The notes below the pieces were generated by a model. The model ran no database searches, had not been told where the DNA came from, and was given only the letters and a program-made list of their open reading frames with translations. From Mycobacterium sp. Root265 (GTDB taxonomy: Bacteria; Actinomycetota; Actinomycetes; Mycobacteriales; Mycobacteriaceae), in assembly GCF_001428895.1 (NCBI RefSeq), contig NZ_LMJA01000012.1, positions 311,313-375,312 on the forward strand: 64,000 nt of DNA. Reading direction: 5' to 3'. Position numbers and translations under genes: made by a program. This document shows, piece by piece, positions 9,083-19,338 of this stretch. Numbering within the stretch: position 1 is the first letter of the stretch; every line of letters begins with the position of its first letter.

Positions 9083-9834
9083 AATCGCTGGCCCTCGCTG
9101 CGCTCGGCGTGACGGCACTGCTCGCCGGATGCTCACCCCAGACCTCGAATACACCGGCAGCCTCCGAACTCACCGTGTTCGCGGCGGCGTCTCTGAAGAA
9201 GACGTTCACCGAACTGGGCTCGCGGTTCGAGACCGACCACCCCGGAACCACAGTCACCTTCAACTTCGCCGGTTCCTCCGACCTCGTCGCCCAACTCGCC
9301 CAGGGCGCCCGGGCCGACGTGTTCGCCTCGGCCGACACCAACAACATGACCAAGGCCTCCGACGCCGGGGTGGTCGCCGGCTCCCCGGTGAACTTCGCCA
9401 CCAACACGTTGACCATCGTCACTGCACCCGGAAACCCCAAAGGCATAACCGCTTTCGCGGATCTGACGGAGCCCGGCACGCAGGTCGTGGTGTGCGCACC
9501 CCAGGTGCCGTGCGGGTCGGCCACCGAGAAGGTCGAGAAGGCCGCCGGCGTCGAGCTGTCCCCGGTGAGTGAGGAATCCGCCGTCACCGACGTGCTGGGC
9601 AAGATCACGTCCGGGCAGGCCGATGCCGGGGTGGTGTATGTCACCGATGCCGCAGGCGCCGGCGACAAGGTGACCGCCGTCGCGTTCCCGGAGTCCGCCG
9701 ACGCGGTGAACACCTACCCCATCGCCATCCTCAAGGACGCAGCCAATCCGCAAGCGGCACAAGCGTTCGTCGACCTGGTGACCAGCCCCGTCGGTCAGGA
9801 TGTGCTCACGGCGGCGGGTTTCGCGGCACCGTGA
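9079..9834 (+). CDS. modA: molybdate ABC transporter, substrate-binding lipoprotein
   Basis: A 251-residue extracellular binding protein that captures molybdate (or tungstate) for ModBC. A lipoprotein signal ends with the lipobox LLAGC (Cys18). The mature part begins with the ModA signature [17 protein letters not shown], with [13 protein letters not shown] and [11 protein letters not shown] further on. The GTG start at 9079 is supported by GGAGGAA at 9068-9074 and by the lipobox position. It overlaps the regulator upstream and modB downstream. Confidence 0.96.
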   Translation: MKSLALAALGVTALLAGCSPQTSNTPAASELTVFAAASLKKTFTELGSRFETDHPGTTVTFNFAGSSDLVAQLAQGARADVFASADTNNMTKASDAGVVAGSPVNFATNTLTIVTAPGNPKGITAFADLTEPGTQVVVCAPQVPCGSATEKVEKAAGVELSPVSEESAVTDVLGKITSGQADAGVVYVTDAAGAGDKVTAVAFPESADAVNTYPIAILKDAANPQAAQAFVDLVTSPVGQDVLTAAGFAAP

Positions 9835-10639
9835 CCGCCGCGCGCCGCCACGGTGGGCTGATCCAGGTCGGCCTGCCGGCCTGGGTCTACCTGCCCGCCG
9901 CGCTCGGCGCCCTGTTCGTGGCCGCGCCGCTGATCGCGATCCTGCTGAAGATCGACTGGCCGAACTTCATCCCGCTCATCACCTCCGAATCGTCGCGGGC
10001 CGCACTGGTCTTGAGCTTGAAGACCGCCGGTGCCAGCACCGTGGTCTGTGTGCTGCTCGGCGTGCCGATGGCACTCGTGCTGGCCCGCGGCCAGTTTCGC
10101 GGCCAGTCCCTCCTGCGTGCCCTGGTGCTGCTGCCGCTGGTGTTGCCGCCGGTGGTCGGTGGCATCGCGCTGCTGTACACCTTCGGTCGGCAGGGACTGC
10201 TCGGCGAGTACCTCGACCTGTGGGGTGTCCGGATCGCCTTCTCCACCACCGCGGTGGTGCTGGCCCAGTCGTTCGTCTCACTGCCGTTCCTGGTCGTCAG
10301 CCTGGAAGGCGCTCTGCGCACGGCGGGCACCGGCTACGAGCACATCGCCGCCACCCTCGGTGCCCGGCCCACCACCGTGCTGCGCACCGTGACACTGCCA
10401 CTGGTGCTGCCCGGACTGCTCTCGGGCGCGGTGCTGGCGTTTGCCCGGTCCCTCGGTGAATTCGGGGCGACGCTGACGTTCGCCGGCTCACTGCAGGGCG
10501 TCACCCGGACGTTGCCGCTGGAGATCTACCTGCAGCGCGAATCCGATGCCGACGCCGCCGTCGCGCTGTCACTGCTGCTGATCGTGGTGGCGGCGGCGAT
10601 CGTGATCGCCTCGGGCACCCGGCGGCTGGCGGGCCCGCT

Positions 10640-10643
<4 letters not shown>
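9831..10643 (+). CDS. modB: molybdate ABC transporter permease
   Basis: A 270-residue inner-membrane permease with about five or six hydrophobic segments. The binding-protein-dependent EAA loop reads about [26 protein letters not shown], and [13 protein letters not shown] follows, both typical of ModB/CysT permeases. The GTG start overlaps the modA stop and its own stop overlaps modC by 4 bases, so modABC is one coupled unit. Confidence 0.96.
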
Positions 10644-11725
<1,082 letters not shown>

Positions 11726-11728
11726 GGC

Positions 11729-13663
11729 ATGCTCGAAGACAACCTCGTAGAGCGCCCGGCGGCACCCGAGATCCGACCGCTGCGTCTGGCGATCATCGTC
11801 GGAGCGCTGGGCGTGGTGTTCGGCGATATCGGCACCAGCCCCATCTACACCCTGCAGACGGTGTTCAACCCGGCCGACCCCCATCCGGTGCCGCTCGACG
11901 AGTCGAACGTGTACGGGGTTGTCTCCCTGATCTTCTGGTCGGTCATGCTCATCGTCACCTTCACCTACGTCACGCTGGTGATGCGCGCCGACAACCACGG
12001 CGAGGGCGGCATCATGGCGCTGATCACCCTGCTCCGGCGCGGCGCAGGCACCCGGGGCCACCGGACCGCGATCGCGCTCGGGTTCCTCGGCCTGTTCGGG
12101 GCGGCACTGTTCTTCGGCGATTCCATGATCACGCCCGCCATCTCGGTGCTGTCGGCGGTCGAAGGACTCAAGACCATCGAACCCGACCTCAAGGACTGGG
12201 TGGTGCCGATCACCGCGGTGATCATCGTGGCGCTGTTCAGCGTGCAGCGCCAGGGCACGGCGGTCGTCGGCCGGTTCTTCGGCCCCGTGATGATCGTGTG
12301 GTTCGTCGCGATCGGCGCCTGCGGGATCAACGGTATCGTCGCCAATCCCGGCATCCTGGCGGCGCTGTCACCGACCTACGCCATCGCCTTCATCGGCGGG
12401 CATTTCCACATTGCCTTCTTCGCGCTGGCCGCGATCGTGCTCGCGGTCACCGGCGCCGAGGCGCTGTACGCCGATATGGGCCACTTCGGGCGGCGTGCCA
12501 TCGTGTTCGGTTGGCTGAGTCTGGTCCTGCCGGCCTGCACCCTGAATTATTTCGGCCAGGGTGCGCTGCTGCTGCACGACGACAGCGTGCACAGCGCGCC
12601 GTTCTTCCTGCTCGCTCCGGAGTGGGCGCGGCTGCCGCTGGTCCTGCTGGCCACCGCGGCCACCGTGATCGCCTCGCAGGCGGTGATCACCGGAGCGTTC
12701 TCGGTGGTCTCGCAGGCCGTTCAGCTGGGATACCTGCCGCGGCTGCGGATCACGCACACCTCGGCCAAGGCCATCGGGCAGATCTACGTGCCGTGGATCA
12801 ACTGGGTGCTGATGGTCTCGGTGCTCACGCTGGTGTTCGCGTTCGAGACCTCCGCGGCGCTGGCCTACGCCTTCGGCATGGCGGTGAGCGGCACCATCAC
12901 CATCACCACCCTGCTGTTCCTGTATTACGCACGCCAGCAGTGGAAGTGGCCGCTGTGGTTGCTGGTGATCGGCGGGGGCGCGCTGCTCACCGTGGACCTG
13001 ATGTTCTTGACCGCGAACCTCACGAAGTTGGTGCACGGCGCGTGGCTCCCGTTGGCGATCGCCATCTTCGCGTTCACCGTGATGACCACCTGGCAGCGCG
13101 GCAGGCACCTGGTGACCGATTCACGGCGCGAGATCGAGGGTCCCCTGCGTCCGTTCATCGACGAACTGGCCGACCGGCGGCCGGCCCTGGCACGGGTTCC
13201 CGGCACCTCGGTCTTCCTCAACCGCACCGACGACACCACCCCGCTGGCCATGCGGGCCAATGTGGAACACAACCACGTCCTGCACGAACACGTGATCATC
13301 GTGTCGGTGGAGACCCTGCCGGTCCCACGACTGACCGAGGATGAGCGCATCGCCGTGGACGCCCTCGGGTACCACGACGACGGCATCGTGCACGTCACGG
13401 TGCACGCCGGCTACATGGAGCGACCCGATGTCCCGGCCGCGCTGCGGATGCTGCCCGCCGACGTCACCGAGGGCGGCGTCGACTTGGACAAGGCCTCCTA
13501 CTTTCTGTCGCATCTGGAGCTGGTGCCCGGGGACAGCACCGACATGACGGGCTGGCGCAAGCGACTGTTCGTGGCGACGTCCTTCCTCACCGCCGATGCC
13601 GCCGGCTACTTCCACCTGCCCCAGGACCGGACGATCCTCATCGGCTCGCGGATGGAAGTGTGA
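11729..13663 (+). CDS. kup: Kup family potassium uptake transporter
   Basis: A 644-residue membrane protein with about 12 transmembrane segments followed by a cytoplasmic C-terminal region. The N-terminal family signature VVFGDIGTSPIYTLQT is present, as are ADNHGEGGIMALI and the late helix run before residue 440. Kup proteins carry K+ (often K+/H+ symport) across the plasma membrane. The ATG lies 3 bases after modC, so read-through from the mod operon is possible, though the functions are unrelated. Confidence 0.95.
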   Translation: MLEDNLVERPAAPEIRPLRLAIIVGALGVVFGDIGTSPIYTLQTVFNPADPHPVPLDESNVYGVVSLIFWSVMLIVTFTYVTLVMRADNHGEGGIMALITLLRRGAGTRGHRTAIALGFLGLFGAALFFGDSMITPAISVLSAVEGLKTIEPDLKDWVVPITAVIIVALFSVQRQGTAVVGRFFGPVMIVWFVAIGACGINGIVANPGILAALSPTYAIAFIGGHFHIAFFALAAIVLAVTGAEALYADMGHFGRRAIVFGWLSLVLPACTLNYFGQGALLLHDDSVHSAPFFLLAPEWARLPLVLLATAATVIASQAVITGAFSVVSQAVQLGYLPRLRITHTSAKAIGQIYVPWINWVLMVSVLTLVFAFETSAALAYAFGMAVSGTITITTLLFLYYARQQWKWPLWLLVIGGGALLTVDLMFLTANLTKLVHGAWLPLAIAIFAFTVMTTWQRGRHLVTDSRREIEGPLRPFIDELADRRPALARVPGTSVFLNRTDDTTPLAMRANVEHNHVLHEHVIIVSVETLPVPRLTEDERIAVDALGYHDDGIVHVTVHAGYMERPDVPAALRMLPADVTEGGVDLDKASYFLSHLELVPGDSTDMTGWRKRLFVATSFLTADAAGYFHLPQDRTILIGSRMEV

Positions 13664-13677
13664 TCTGGGTCATTGAT

Positions 13678-13702
13678 GATTGAGTCGGCGATCTTGTGGG
13701 TA
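13678..13702 (+). promoter_or_regulatory. SigF-like promoter of the first CsbD gene
   Basis: GATT at 13678-13681 and GGGTA at 13698-13702 with a 16-base spacer fit the mycobacterial SigF pattern (about GnTT-N15-17-GGGTA). They lie about 45 bases before the csbD start. The paralogue at 35184 has a matching arrangement. Confidence 0.5.
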
Positions 13703-13744
13703 CCAAGGCTCCCAGCGATCAACATCGATCTGGGGAGGAACCTG

Positions 13745-13984
13745 ATGGCTGACAGTGGACCCGAGAACGCCGTGAGCGGCATCGTCGAAGACGTCAAGGG
13801 CAAGGTCAAGGAAGTTGCCGGCACGGTGACCGACAACGACTCCCTGCGCGAAGAGGGCAAGGCCCAGCAGGACAAGGCCGAGGCCGAGCGCGACGTGGCC
13901 AAGAAGGAAGCCGAGGCCGAGGCCGCCCGCGGCGCAGCCGAAGCTTCCGAGGCACGCCAGCAGGCAGCGGAGAAGTCCAAGTAA
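13745..13984 (+). CDS. CsbD family stress protein (first copy)
   Basis: A 79-residue, charged, probably helical cytoplasmic protein. It has the CsbD signature (VSGIVEDVKGKVKEVAGTVTDN) and then a long Lys/Glu/Ala-rich stretch likely to form a coiled coil. CsbD proteins are general-stress proteins of unknown mechanism. The ATG at 13745 follows GGGGAGGA with good spacing. A SigF-like promoter upstream fits stress control. A close paralogue lies at 35184-35426 with the same first ten residues. Confidence 0.9.
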   Translation: MADSGPENAVSGIVEDVKGKVKEVAGTVTDNDSLREEGKAQQDKAEAERDVAKKEAEAEAARGAAEASEARQQAAEKSK

Positions 13985-14000
13985 TACCCCGCCTACGTAG

Positions 14001-14031
14001 CGATGGGTCCCGCCACCGGCGGGGCCCATCG
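14001..14031 (+). terminator. hairpin terminator after CsbD
   Basis: 14-base arms (14001-14014 and 14018-14031) with one G-T pair and a 3-base loop, followed by TTTCG. It lies 17 bases after the csbD stop. Confidence 0.75.
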
Positions 14032-14116
14032 TTTCGCGGAAGATCCGTCGCGCGCGACCACCCGCAGCGCACGGGTACCCCACCAGACTTTCCGGAGCGG
14101 GTAGCTCCAGGCCCAT

Positions 14117-14150
14117 GGAACGGCCCCGGTGTGTTTCCCGGGGCCGTTCC
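14117..14150. terminator. second hairpin between CsbD and the convergent GntR gene
   Basis: Perfect 13-base arms (14117-14129 and 14138-14150) around an 8-base loop, followed by GAATTTT on the plus strand. It sits 42 bases beyond the stop of the minus-strand regulator, so it may insulate both transcription units. Bases 13985-14191 hold nothing else recognisable. Confidence 0.7.
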
Positions 14151-14191
14151 GAATTTTCTGGGCCAGACCGCTTTTCGCGGATGCCCGGCAG

Positions 14192-14911
14192 CTAGTCGGC
14201 GGCGCGCAGCAACGCCACGTCCGACACCATCATGATGTGTTCGGCCATCGCGCGGCCGGCCTCGGCCGGGTCCTGCCGCCGCACCGCCTCGGCGATGCGC
14301 TTGTGGCTCTCCAGCGATGCCTTCGGCCGATCCTGCTGGGAGAGCGATTCGATGCGCGTCTCCCGGACGAGGCCGGAGATCTCGTGCATCAACTTGGCCA
14401 GCAGCGACGAATGCGCCGCGGTGGTGATCGCCTCGTGAAACATCTCATCGCCGACCACACCTCGATCGCCGGAGGCGATTTCTGCGTCCATCTTCGCGAT
14501 CGCCGCGTCGATGGCCGTCATCTCGTCCTCGCTGCGGCGCAGCGCCGCCAAGCCTGCCAGCTTGACCTCGAGTGCTTCGCGCGCCTCGATGATGTCGGGG
14601 ATCCGGTCGGCATGTTCACGCAGCGCCTTGATGGCGCGCTCTTCGGTGGGACGCCGGATGAGAATCGCGCCGTCCCCGTGCCGGACCGAGAGGACGCCCT
14701 GCACTTCCAATGCCACGAGGGCCTGACTGAGGGAGGCGCGGCTCACGCCGAGGTTCGCCGCGAGCTCGCGTTCGGCGGGCAGCCGATCGCCCGGCGCCAT
14801 GTCGTTGTCAGCCATATACCCACACAGCTGTTCGACGATGACCTCGTACAGCCGCGGCCTGGTGACCGGTCTCAGTTGCTCTGCCACTGACTCACCTACT
14901 CTCCGGGCCAC
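14192..14911 (-). CDS. GntR/FadR family transcriptional regulator
   Basis: A 239-residue regulator. The winged helix is at about residues 25-85 (LPAERELAANLGVSRASLSQALVAL, then GVLSVRHGDGAILIRR) and a FadR/FCD-type all-helical ligand domain follows (about 95-225), with conserved EAREALEV and FHEAI. Some members bind a metal and a carboxylate there. It is divergent from the MatC-type carrier, so it probably controls the acid-uptake genes at 15041-19297. The GTG at 14911 is used; a GTG at 14887 is also possible. Confidence 0.9.
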   Translation of the reverse strand: MARRVGESVAEQLRPVTRPRLYEVIVEQLCGYMADNDMAPGDRLPAERELAANLGVSRASLSQALVALEVQGVLSVRHGDGAILIRRPTEERAIKALREHADRIPDIIEAREALEVKLAGLAALRRSEDEMTAIDAAIAKMDAEIASGDRGVVGDEMFHEAITTAAHSSLLAKLMHEISGLVRETRIESLSQQDRPKASLESHKRIAEAVRRQDPAEAGRAMAEHIMMVSDVALLRAAD

Positions 14912-14962
14912 AGAATACCCGCAGGTGGAAGAGATCAGACGTAGGCCAGTTCACATCGAATG

Positions 14963-15014
14963 GTTGACAGTGATCCAGCACACTGGTGTACTGGCTAGGC
15001 CAGTGAGCCACTGG
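14963..15014. promoter_or_regulatory. promoter and GntR operator region upstream of the MatC gene
   Basis: TTGACA at 14963-14968 is a good -35. Downstream is a cluster of ACTGG/CCAGT half-sites: a perfect palindrome ACTGGC-TAG-GCCAGT at 14990-15004 and an overlapping CCAGTG-AGC-CACTGG at 15000-15014. A TGGCTAG-CCA core recurs before the next gene at 16538-16548, which fits a shared GntR/FadR operator. Confidence 0.65.
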
Positions 15015-15040
15015 AGCCCACCCTGAAGCCGGAGGCTGCC

Positions 15041-16414
15041 ATGCCGTTAGAGCTGATCCCGATCCTCGCGCTCATCGCGATGTTCGTGGCCGCAACCCTG
15101 TTGCCGATCAACATGGGGACACTCGGCTTCGTCGCCGCGTTCCTCGTCGGCACCCTCGCCGTCGGGATGAACACCGACGACATCATCGCCGGATTTCCCA
15201 GCGATCTGTTCCTGACCCTGGTGGGCGTCACCTACCTGTTCGCCATTGCCCAGAACAACGGAACCGTCGATCTGATGGTCCGCGGCGCCCTGCACCTGGT
15301 GCGCGGCCGGGTCGCACTCATCCCCTGGGTGATGTTCGGCATCACCGCGGTACTGACGGCGTTCGGTGCCCTCGGACCGGCAGCCGTCGCGATCATCGCA
15401 CCGATCGCGCTGACCTTCGCCCGGCAGTACAAGATCAACGCGCTGCTGATGGGCATGATGGTGATCCACGGCGCGCAGGCCGGCGGATTCTCGCCGATCA
15501 GCATCTACGGTGTCACCGTCAACAACATCGCCGCCAAGGCCGGCCTGGTGAACAGTCCGCTGACACTCTTCCTCGGCAGCCTGCTGTTCAACGCCGGGAT
15601 CGGCGTCGCGCTCTTCGCGTTCCTGGGCGGACGAAAGCTGCTCGGGCGGACGATTCACGACGAACACGACGAGGTCGCCGACGGCTCCGCCGGAACGGCA
15701 CCCGCGCCGCACCATCCGGGCAACGCCCCCACCTTCTCCGGCCACGGCACCAGCGCCTCCAGCGCCACGCTGGTGGCACCACCGAATTCCCCGACGAGTC
15801 CGCTTCCCCGACATTCGGTTTCGTTCAATCAGGTCCTGACCCTGATCGGCCTGGGCGCGCTGGCGGTGTTCTCTCTCGTCCTCGACCTCGACATCGGCTT
15901 CGTGTCGATGACGGTTGCCGCGGTGCTGGCACTGGCCTCACCGAAGGCCCAGAAAGGCGCTGTCGCGCAGATCAGCTGGTCCACCGTGCTGCTCATCGGC
16001 GGTGTGCTGACCTTCGTGGGCGTACTGCAGGAGGCCGGCAGCGTCGAGTGGGTCGGCAATGGTGTCGCGAGTATCGGTATGCCGCTGCTGGTTTCGCTGC
16101 TGTTGTGCTACCTGGGCGCCATCGTGTCGGCGTTCGCCTCCTCGGTGGCCATCCTGGGCGCCACCATCCCACTGGCGGTACCGCTGCTGCTGGCCGGCGA
16201 GATCGGACCAGTGGGTGTCATCGTCGCACTCGCCATCGCCTCGACGATCGTCGACGTCAGTCCATTCTCGACCAATGGGGCGCTGGTGCTCGCGAACGCC
16301 CAGGGCGTCGACCGAGACACCTTCTACAAACAGATCCTCAAATACAGCGCGATCGTGGTCGCCATCGGACCGCTCATCGCATGGGCGATTCTGGTCGCCC
16401 CGGGCTGGCTCTAG
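15041..16414 (+). CDS. MatC-type malonate/dicarboxylate carrier (SLC13-like)
   Basis: A 457-residue polytopic membrane protein with about 11-12 hydrophobic segments. The N-terminal part has the MatC-N pattern (NMGTLGFVAAFLVG, then DDIIAGFPSDLF, then FGALGPAAVAIIAPIAL, then HGAQAGGFSPISIYG). A central hydrophilic loop at about residues 205-265 is rich in Pro, Ser and His. The family imports malonate or related dicarboxylates. Its GntR neighbour and the CoA-transferase and carboxyltransferase downstream support an acid-degradation cluster. Confidence 0.88.
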   Translation: MPLELIPILALIAMFVAATLLPINMGTLGFVAAFLVGTLAVGMNTDDIIAGFPSDLFLTLVGVTYLFAIAQNNGTVDLMVRGALHLVRGRVALIPWVMFGITAVLTAFGALGPAAVAIIAPIALTFARQYKINALLMGMMVIHGAQAGGFSPISIYGVTVNNIAAKAGLVNSPLTLFLGSLLFNAGIGVALFAFLGGRKLLGRTIHDEHDEVADGSAGTAPAPHHPGNAPTFSGHGTSASSATLVAPPNSPTSPLPRHSVSFNQVLTLIGLGALAVFSLVLDLDIGFVSMTVAAVLALASPKAQKGAVAQISWSTVLLIGGVLTFVGVLQEAGSVEWVGNGVASIGMPLLVSLLLCYLGAIVSAFASSVAILGATIPLAVPLLLAGEIGPVGVIVALAIASTIVDVSPFSTNGALVLANAQGVDRDTFYKQILKYSAIVVAIGPLIAWAILVAPGWL

Positions 16415-16504
16415 ACCGGACCAGCACGTTGCGCCCGCGGTCAACCATGACCGCGGGCGCTTCTGTAGTGCACCAAGTCACAAGAATTCCTCACGTTTGC
16501 CCTG

Positions 16505-16548
16505 TTGACAGCGCTGAGCGCAGCTGTTTTGCTTAATTGGCTAGTCCA
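16505..16548. promoter_or_regulatory. promoter and second GntR operator before the CoA-transferase
   Basis: TTGACA at 16505-16510, a -10-like TTGCTT at 16529-16534, and TGGCTAGTCCA at 16538-16548, which repeats the TGGCTAG-CCA core of the matC promoter (10 of 11 bases). The arrangement mirrors the upstream promoter, so both genes probably answer to the same regulator. Confidence 0.6.
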
Positions 16549-16583
16549 CTAGGACACTCCTCCACCAATCCAAAGGCTGACCG

Positions 16584-17789
16584 ATGGACAACTCGCACAC
16601 TCACACCGACCAGTCGGCGGGCCCGCTGCACGGGCTGCTCGTCATCGATCTCACCCGGGCCCTGGCCGGTCCGCACGCCGCGATGATGCTGGGCGATCTC
16701 GGCGCCGAGGTCATCAAGGTCGAGAACCCCCAGGGCGGCGATGACACCCGCGGCTGGGGACCGCCCTTCGTCCAACCCGAGGCCGCCGACCGCGAGTCGA
16801 CGTACTTCCTGTGCGCAAACCGCAACAAGAAGTCGGTGACCCTCGACCTCAAGGACGACTCGGACAAGAGGGCCCTGACCGAACTGCTGAGCCGCGCCGA
16901 CGTGCTCATGGAGAACTTCCGCCCGGGCGTGCTGGACCGGCTCGGCTTCTCCCACGAGTGCCTCGAGGGGATCAATCCGCGCCTGGTGGTGCTGTCCATC
17001 AGCGGCTTCGGGCACGACGGGCCCGAGGCGTCCCGGGCCGGTTATGACCAGATCGCCCAGGGCGAGGCCGGGCTGATGTCGGTGACCGGATCCGGCCCCG
17101 ATGATCTTCAGCGCGTGGGAGTTCCGATCGCCGACCTGCTGGCCGGCATGTACGGCGCCTTCGGGGTGGTGGCCGCGCTGCAGGAGCGCGAACGCACCGG
17201 GCTCGGACAGGTCGTCCGCTCGTCGCTGTTGTCGGCGGTCGTCGGAGTGCACGCCTTCCAGGGCACCAAATGGACGGTGGCCGGCCAGATCGGCGAAGCG
17301 ACGGGCAATCACCATCCGTCCATCTGCCCCTATGGCCTGTTCGACACGGCCGACGGAGCCGTGCAGATCGCGGTGGGCAGCGAGGGGTTGTGGCACCGCT
17401 TCTGCGACGGCTTCGCCTTGGACGCTGCAACACCGGGAATGGAATCCAACCCCGACCGGGTGGCCAACCAGAAACAGGTCAACGAACTCGTCCAGAGCGT
17501 GTTCGCGCTCTATTCGACCGACGAACTGCTCGACAAACTGGACCTGATCGGGGTGCCCGCCGGCAAGATCCGATCCATCCGCGAGGTCTACGAATGGGAA
17601 CAGACCCGCTCGCAAGGACTGGTGATCGGGGTCGAGCACGCCACCCTGGGCCCCATCGAACTCCCCGGGCCCCCACTGCGATTCTTCGACGCGCGCGGTA
17701 CCGAACGCACCCGGCGCGCACATACCGCGCCCCCGGTGCTCGGCGCGGACAACCACCTCATCGACGCGCTTCAGGTTCGGTCCCGATGA
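16584..17789 (+). CDS. CaiB/BaiF family (class III) CoA-transferase
   Basis: A 401-residue cytoplasmic enzyme that moves CoA between carboxylic acids. It has the family opening (LLVIDLTRALAGPHAAMMLGDLGAEVIKVE), the NRNKKSV motif and the GVPIADLLAGMYGAFGV segment, whose Asp184 aligns with the catalytic Asp of formyl-CoA transferase. With a MatC carrier before it and a carboxyltransferase after it, a role in activating imported malonate (or a substituted malonate) to its CoA ester is likely. The donor CoA is unknown. Confidence 0.92.
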   Translation: MDNSHTHTDQSAGPLHGLLVIDLTRALAGPHAAMMLGDLGAEVIKVENPQGGDDTRGWGPPFVQPEAADRESTYFLCANRNKKSVTLDLKDDSDKRALTELLSRADVLMENFRPGVLDRLGFSHECLEGINPRLVVLSISGFGHDGPEASRAGYDQIAQGEAGLMSVTGSGPDDLQRVGVPIADLLAGMYGAFGVVAALQERERTGLGQVVRSSLLSAVVGVHAFQGTKWTVAGQIGEATGNHHPSICPYGLFDTADGAVQIAVGSEGLWHRFCDGFALDAATPGMESNPDRVANQKQVNELVQSVFALYSTDELLDKLDLIGVPAGKIRSIREVYEWEQTRSQGLVIGVEHATLGPIELPGPPLRFFDARGTERTRRAHTAPPVLGADNHLIDALQVRSR

Positions 17790-19297
17790 CCAGGGCCAGC
17801 GCACGCCGGTTGATCGAGACCCTGGTCGACGCCGAATCCTGGCGGCCCTGGGACCGGCCCGTGGTCGATCCGCCCGTCAACGCCGGGTACGCCGCCGAAC
17901 TCGCCCGGGCACGCCAGAAAACCGGTCTCGACGAGGCCGTTCTCACCGGGCACGCCACCGTCCGTGGCCGTCGCGTCGCGATGTTGTTGTGCGACTTCGG
18001 TTTCCTCGGTGGGTCCATCGGAGTATCCGCCGGTGAACGGCTCACCGCGGCGATCCGGCGCGCTACCGCCGAGGGGCTGCCGATCCTCGCGCTGCCGACC
18101 TCGGGCGGCACCCGCATGCAGGAGGGCGCCACCGCCTTCCTGCAGATGGTCAAGATCACCGCCGCGGTCGTGGATCACAAGGCAGCGCACCTGCCCTATC
18201 TGGTGTACCTGCGGGATCCGACGACCGGTGGTGTCTTCGCCTCCTGGGGATCGTTGGGCCACGTCACGTTCGCCGAACCCGGTGCACTGGTCGGCTTTCT
18301 GGGTCCACGGGTCTACGAAGCCCTGTACGGCAGCCAGTTTCCGGTGGGCGTACAGACCTCGGAGAATCTCTACTCGTGCGGCCTGATCGACGCGGTCGTC
18401 GCCATCGACGAACTCGCCGGCATGGTCGACCGTGCCCTGACCATCATCGACGCACCCGCCACGGATACCGGCGCACCCGCTCCACAGGTGGCACCCGCTG
18501 TCGATGTCCCGGCCTGGCAGTCGGTGGTGGCCACCCGGAGACCCGATCGTCCCGGGGTCCGAGATCTGTTGCGACACGCCGCATCAGATGTTCTGGCGCT
18601 CAACGGCAGCGGCCAGGGCGAGAACGAACCCGGACTGTTGCTCGCACTGACCAGATTCGGCGGCCTGCCCTGCGTGCTGCTCGGACAGGACCGTGCGGGC
18701 CAAACCGCTGAAGAACCCCTGGGCCCCGGTGCCCTGCGCCAGGCCCGCCGCGGCATGCGACTGGCCGCCGACCTGGGCCTGCCGTTGGTCACGGTGATCG
18801 ACACGGCCGGTGCGGCGTTGTCCCGCGAGGCCGAAGAGGGGGGACTCGCCGGCGAGATCGCCCGCTGTATCGCCGAGATGATCGGGCTCGAGGTGCCCAC
18901 CGTGTCGTTGCTGCTCGGCCAGGGCACCGGCGGCGGAGCGCTCGCGCTGGTACCCGCCGACCGGGTGCTGGCCGCCCAGCACGGCTGGCTGTCGCCATTG
19001 CCGCCGGAGGGGGCCAGTGCCATCCTGCACCACACCATCAGCAAGGCCGCACAGATGGCCGCCGAGCAGGGAGTCCGATCCGCGGATCTGCACAGTGCCG
19101 GGATCGTTGACCACGTGATCCCCGAATATCCGGATGCCGCAACAGAACCCGAGAAGTTCTGTGTCAGGGTGGGCGCGGCGCTACGCTGCGAGCTCGCCAC
19201 CCTGGCAGCCGCTGACGCCACCGACCGCAAGGCGGAGCGGGCCCGCCGGTTCGAACGACTCGGCAAGGCCGGCCCGCTCCTCGCCCAGGTCGGCTGA
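17786..19297 (+). CDS. fused carboxyltransferase (AccD-AccA type), possible acyl-CoA decarboxylase
   Basis: A 503-residue protein joining a beta-type carboxyltransferase half (about 40-240; TSGGTRMQEGATAFLQM, then DPTTGGVFASWGS) to an alpha-type half (about 290-490; VTVIDTAGAALSREAEEGG, then GQGTGGGALAL). Both oxyanion-hole Gly-Gly patterns are present. No biotin carboxylase or biotinyl protein is nearby, so it may run in the decarboxylating direction, turning a malonyl-CoA-type ester to acetyl-CoA, as malonate decarboxylase beta/gamma subunits do. Its ATG overlaps the CoA-transferase stop by 4 bases. A biosynthetic carboxylase role with distant partners is the alternative. Confidence 0.85.
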   Translation: MTRASARRLIETLVDAESWRPWDRPVVDPPVNAGYAAELARARQKTGLDEAVLTGHATVRGRRVAMLLCDFGFLGGSIGVSAGERLTAAIRRATAEGLPILALPTSGGTRMQEGATAFLQMVKITAAVVDHKAAHLPYLVYLRDPTTGGVFASWGSLGHVTFAEPGALVGFLGPRVYEALYGSQFPVGVQTSENLYSCGLIDAVVAIDELAGMVDRALTIIDAPATDTGAPAPQVAPAVDVPAWQSVVATRRPDRPGVRDLLRHAASDVLALNGSGQGENEPGLLLALTRFGGLPCVLLGQDRAGQTAEEPLGPGALRQARRGMRLAADLGLPLVTVIDTAGAALSREAEEGGLAGEIARCIAEMIGLEVPTVSLLLGQGTGGGALALVPADRVLAAQHGWLSPLPPEGASAILHHTISKAAQMAAEQGVRSADLHSAGIVDHVIPEYPDAATEPEKFCVRVGAALRCELATLAAADATDRKAERARRFERLGKAGPLLAQVG

Positions 19298-19302
19298 TCG
19301 CC

Positions 19303-19338
19303 GCTGTACCGCGCCGTCACACCCCGGCGCGGTACAGC
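19303..19338. terminator. bidirectional hairpin between convergent genes
   Basis: Perfect 14-base arms (19303-19316 and 19325-19338) with an 8-base loop. The right arm lies inside the last codons of the minus-strand response regulator, whose stop is in the loop. It would end transcription from both sides. Confidence 0.7.
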
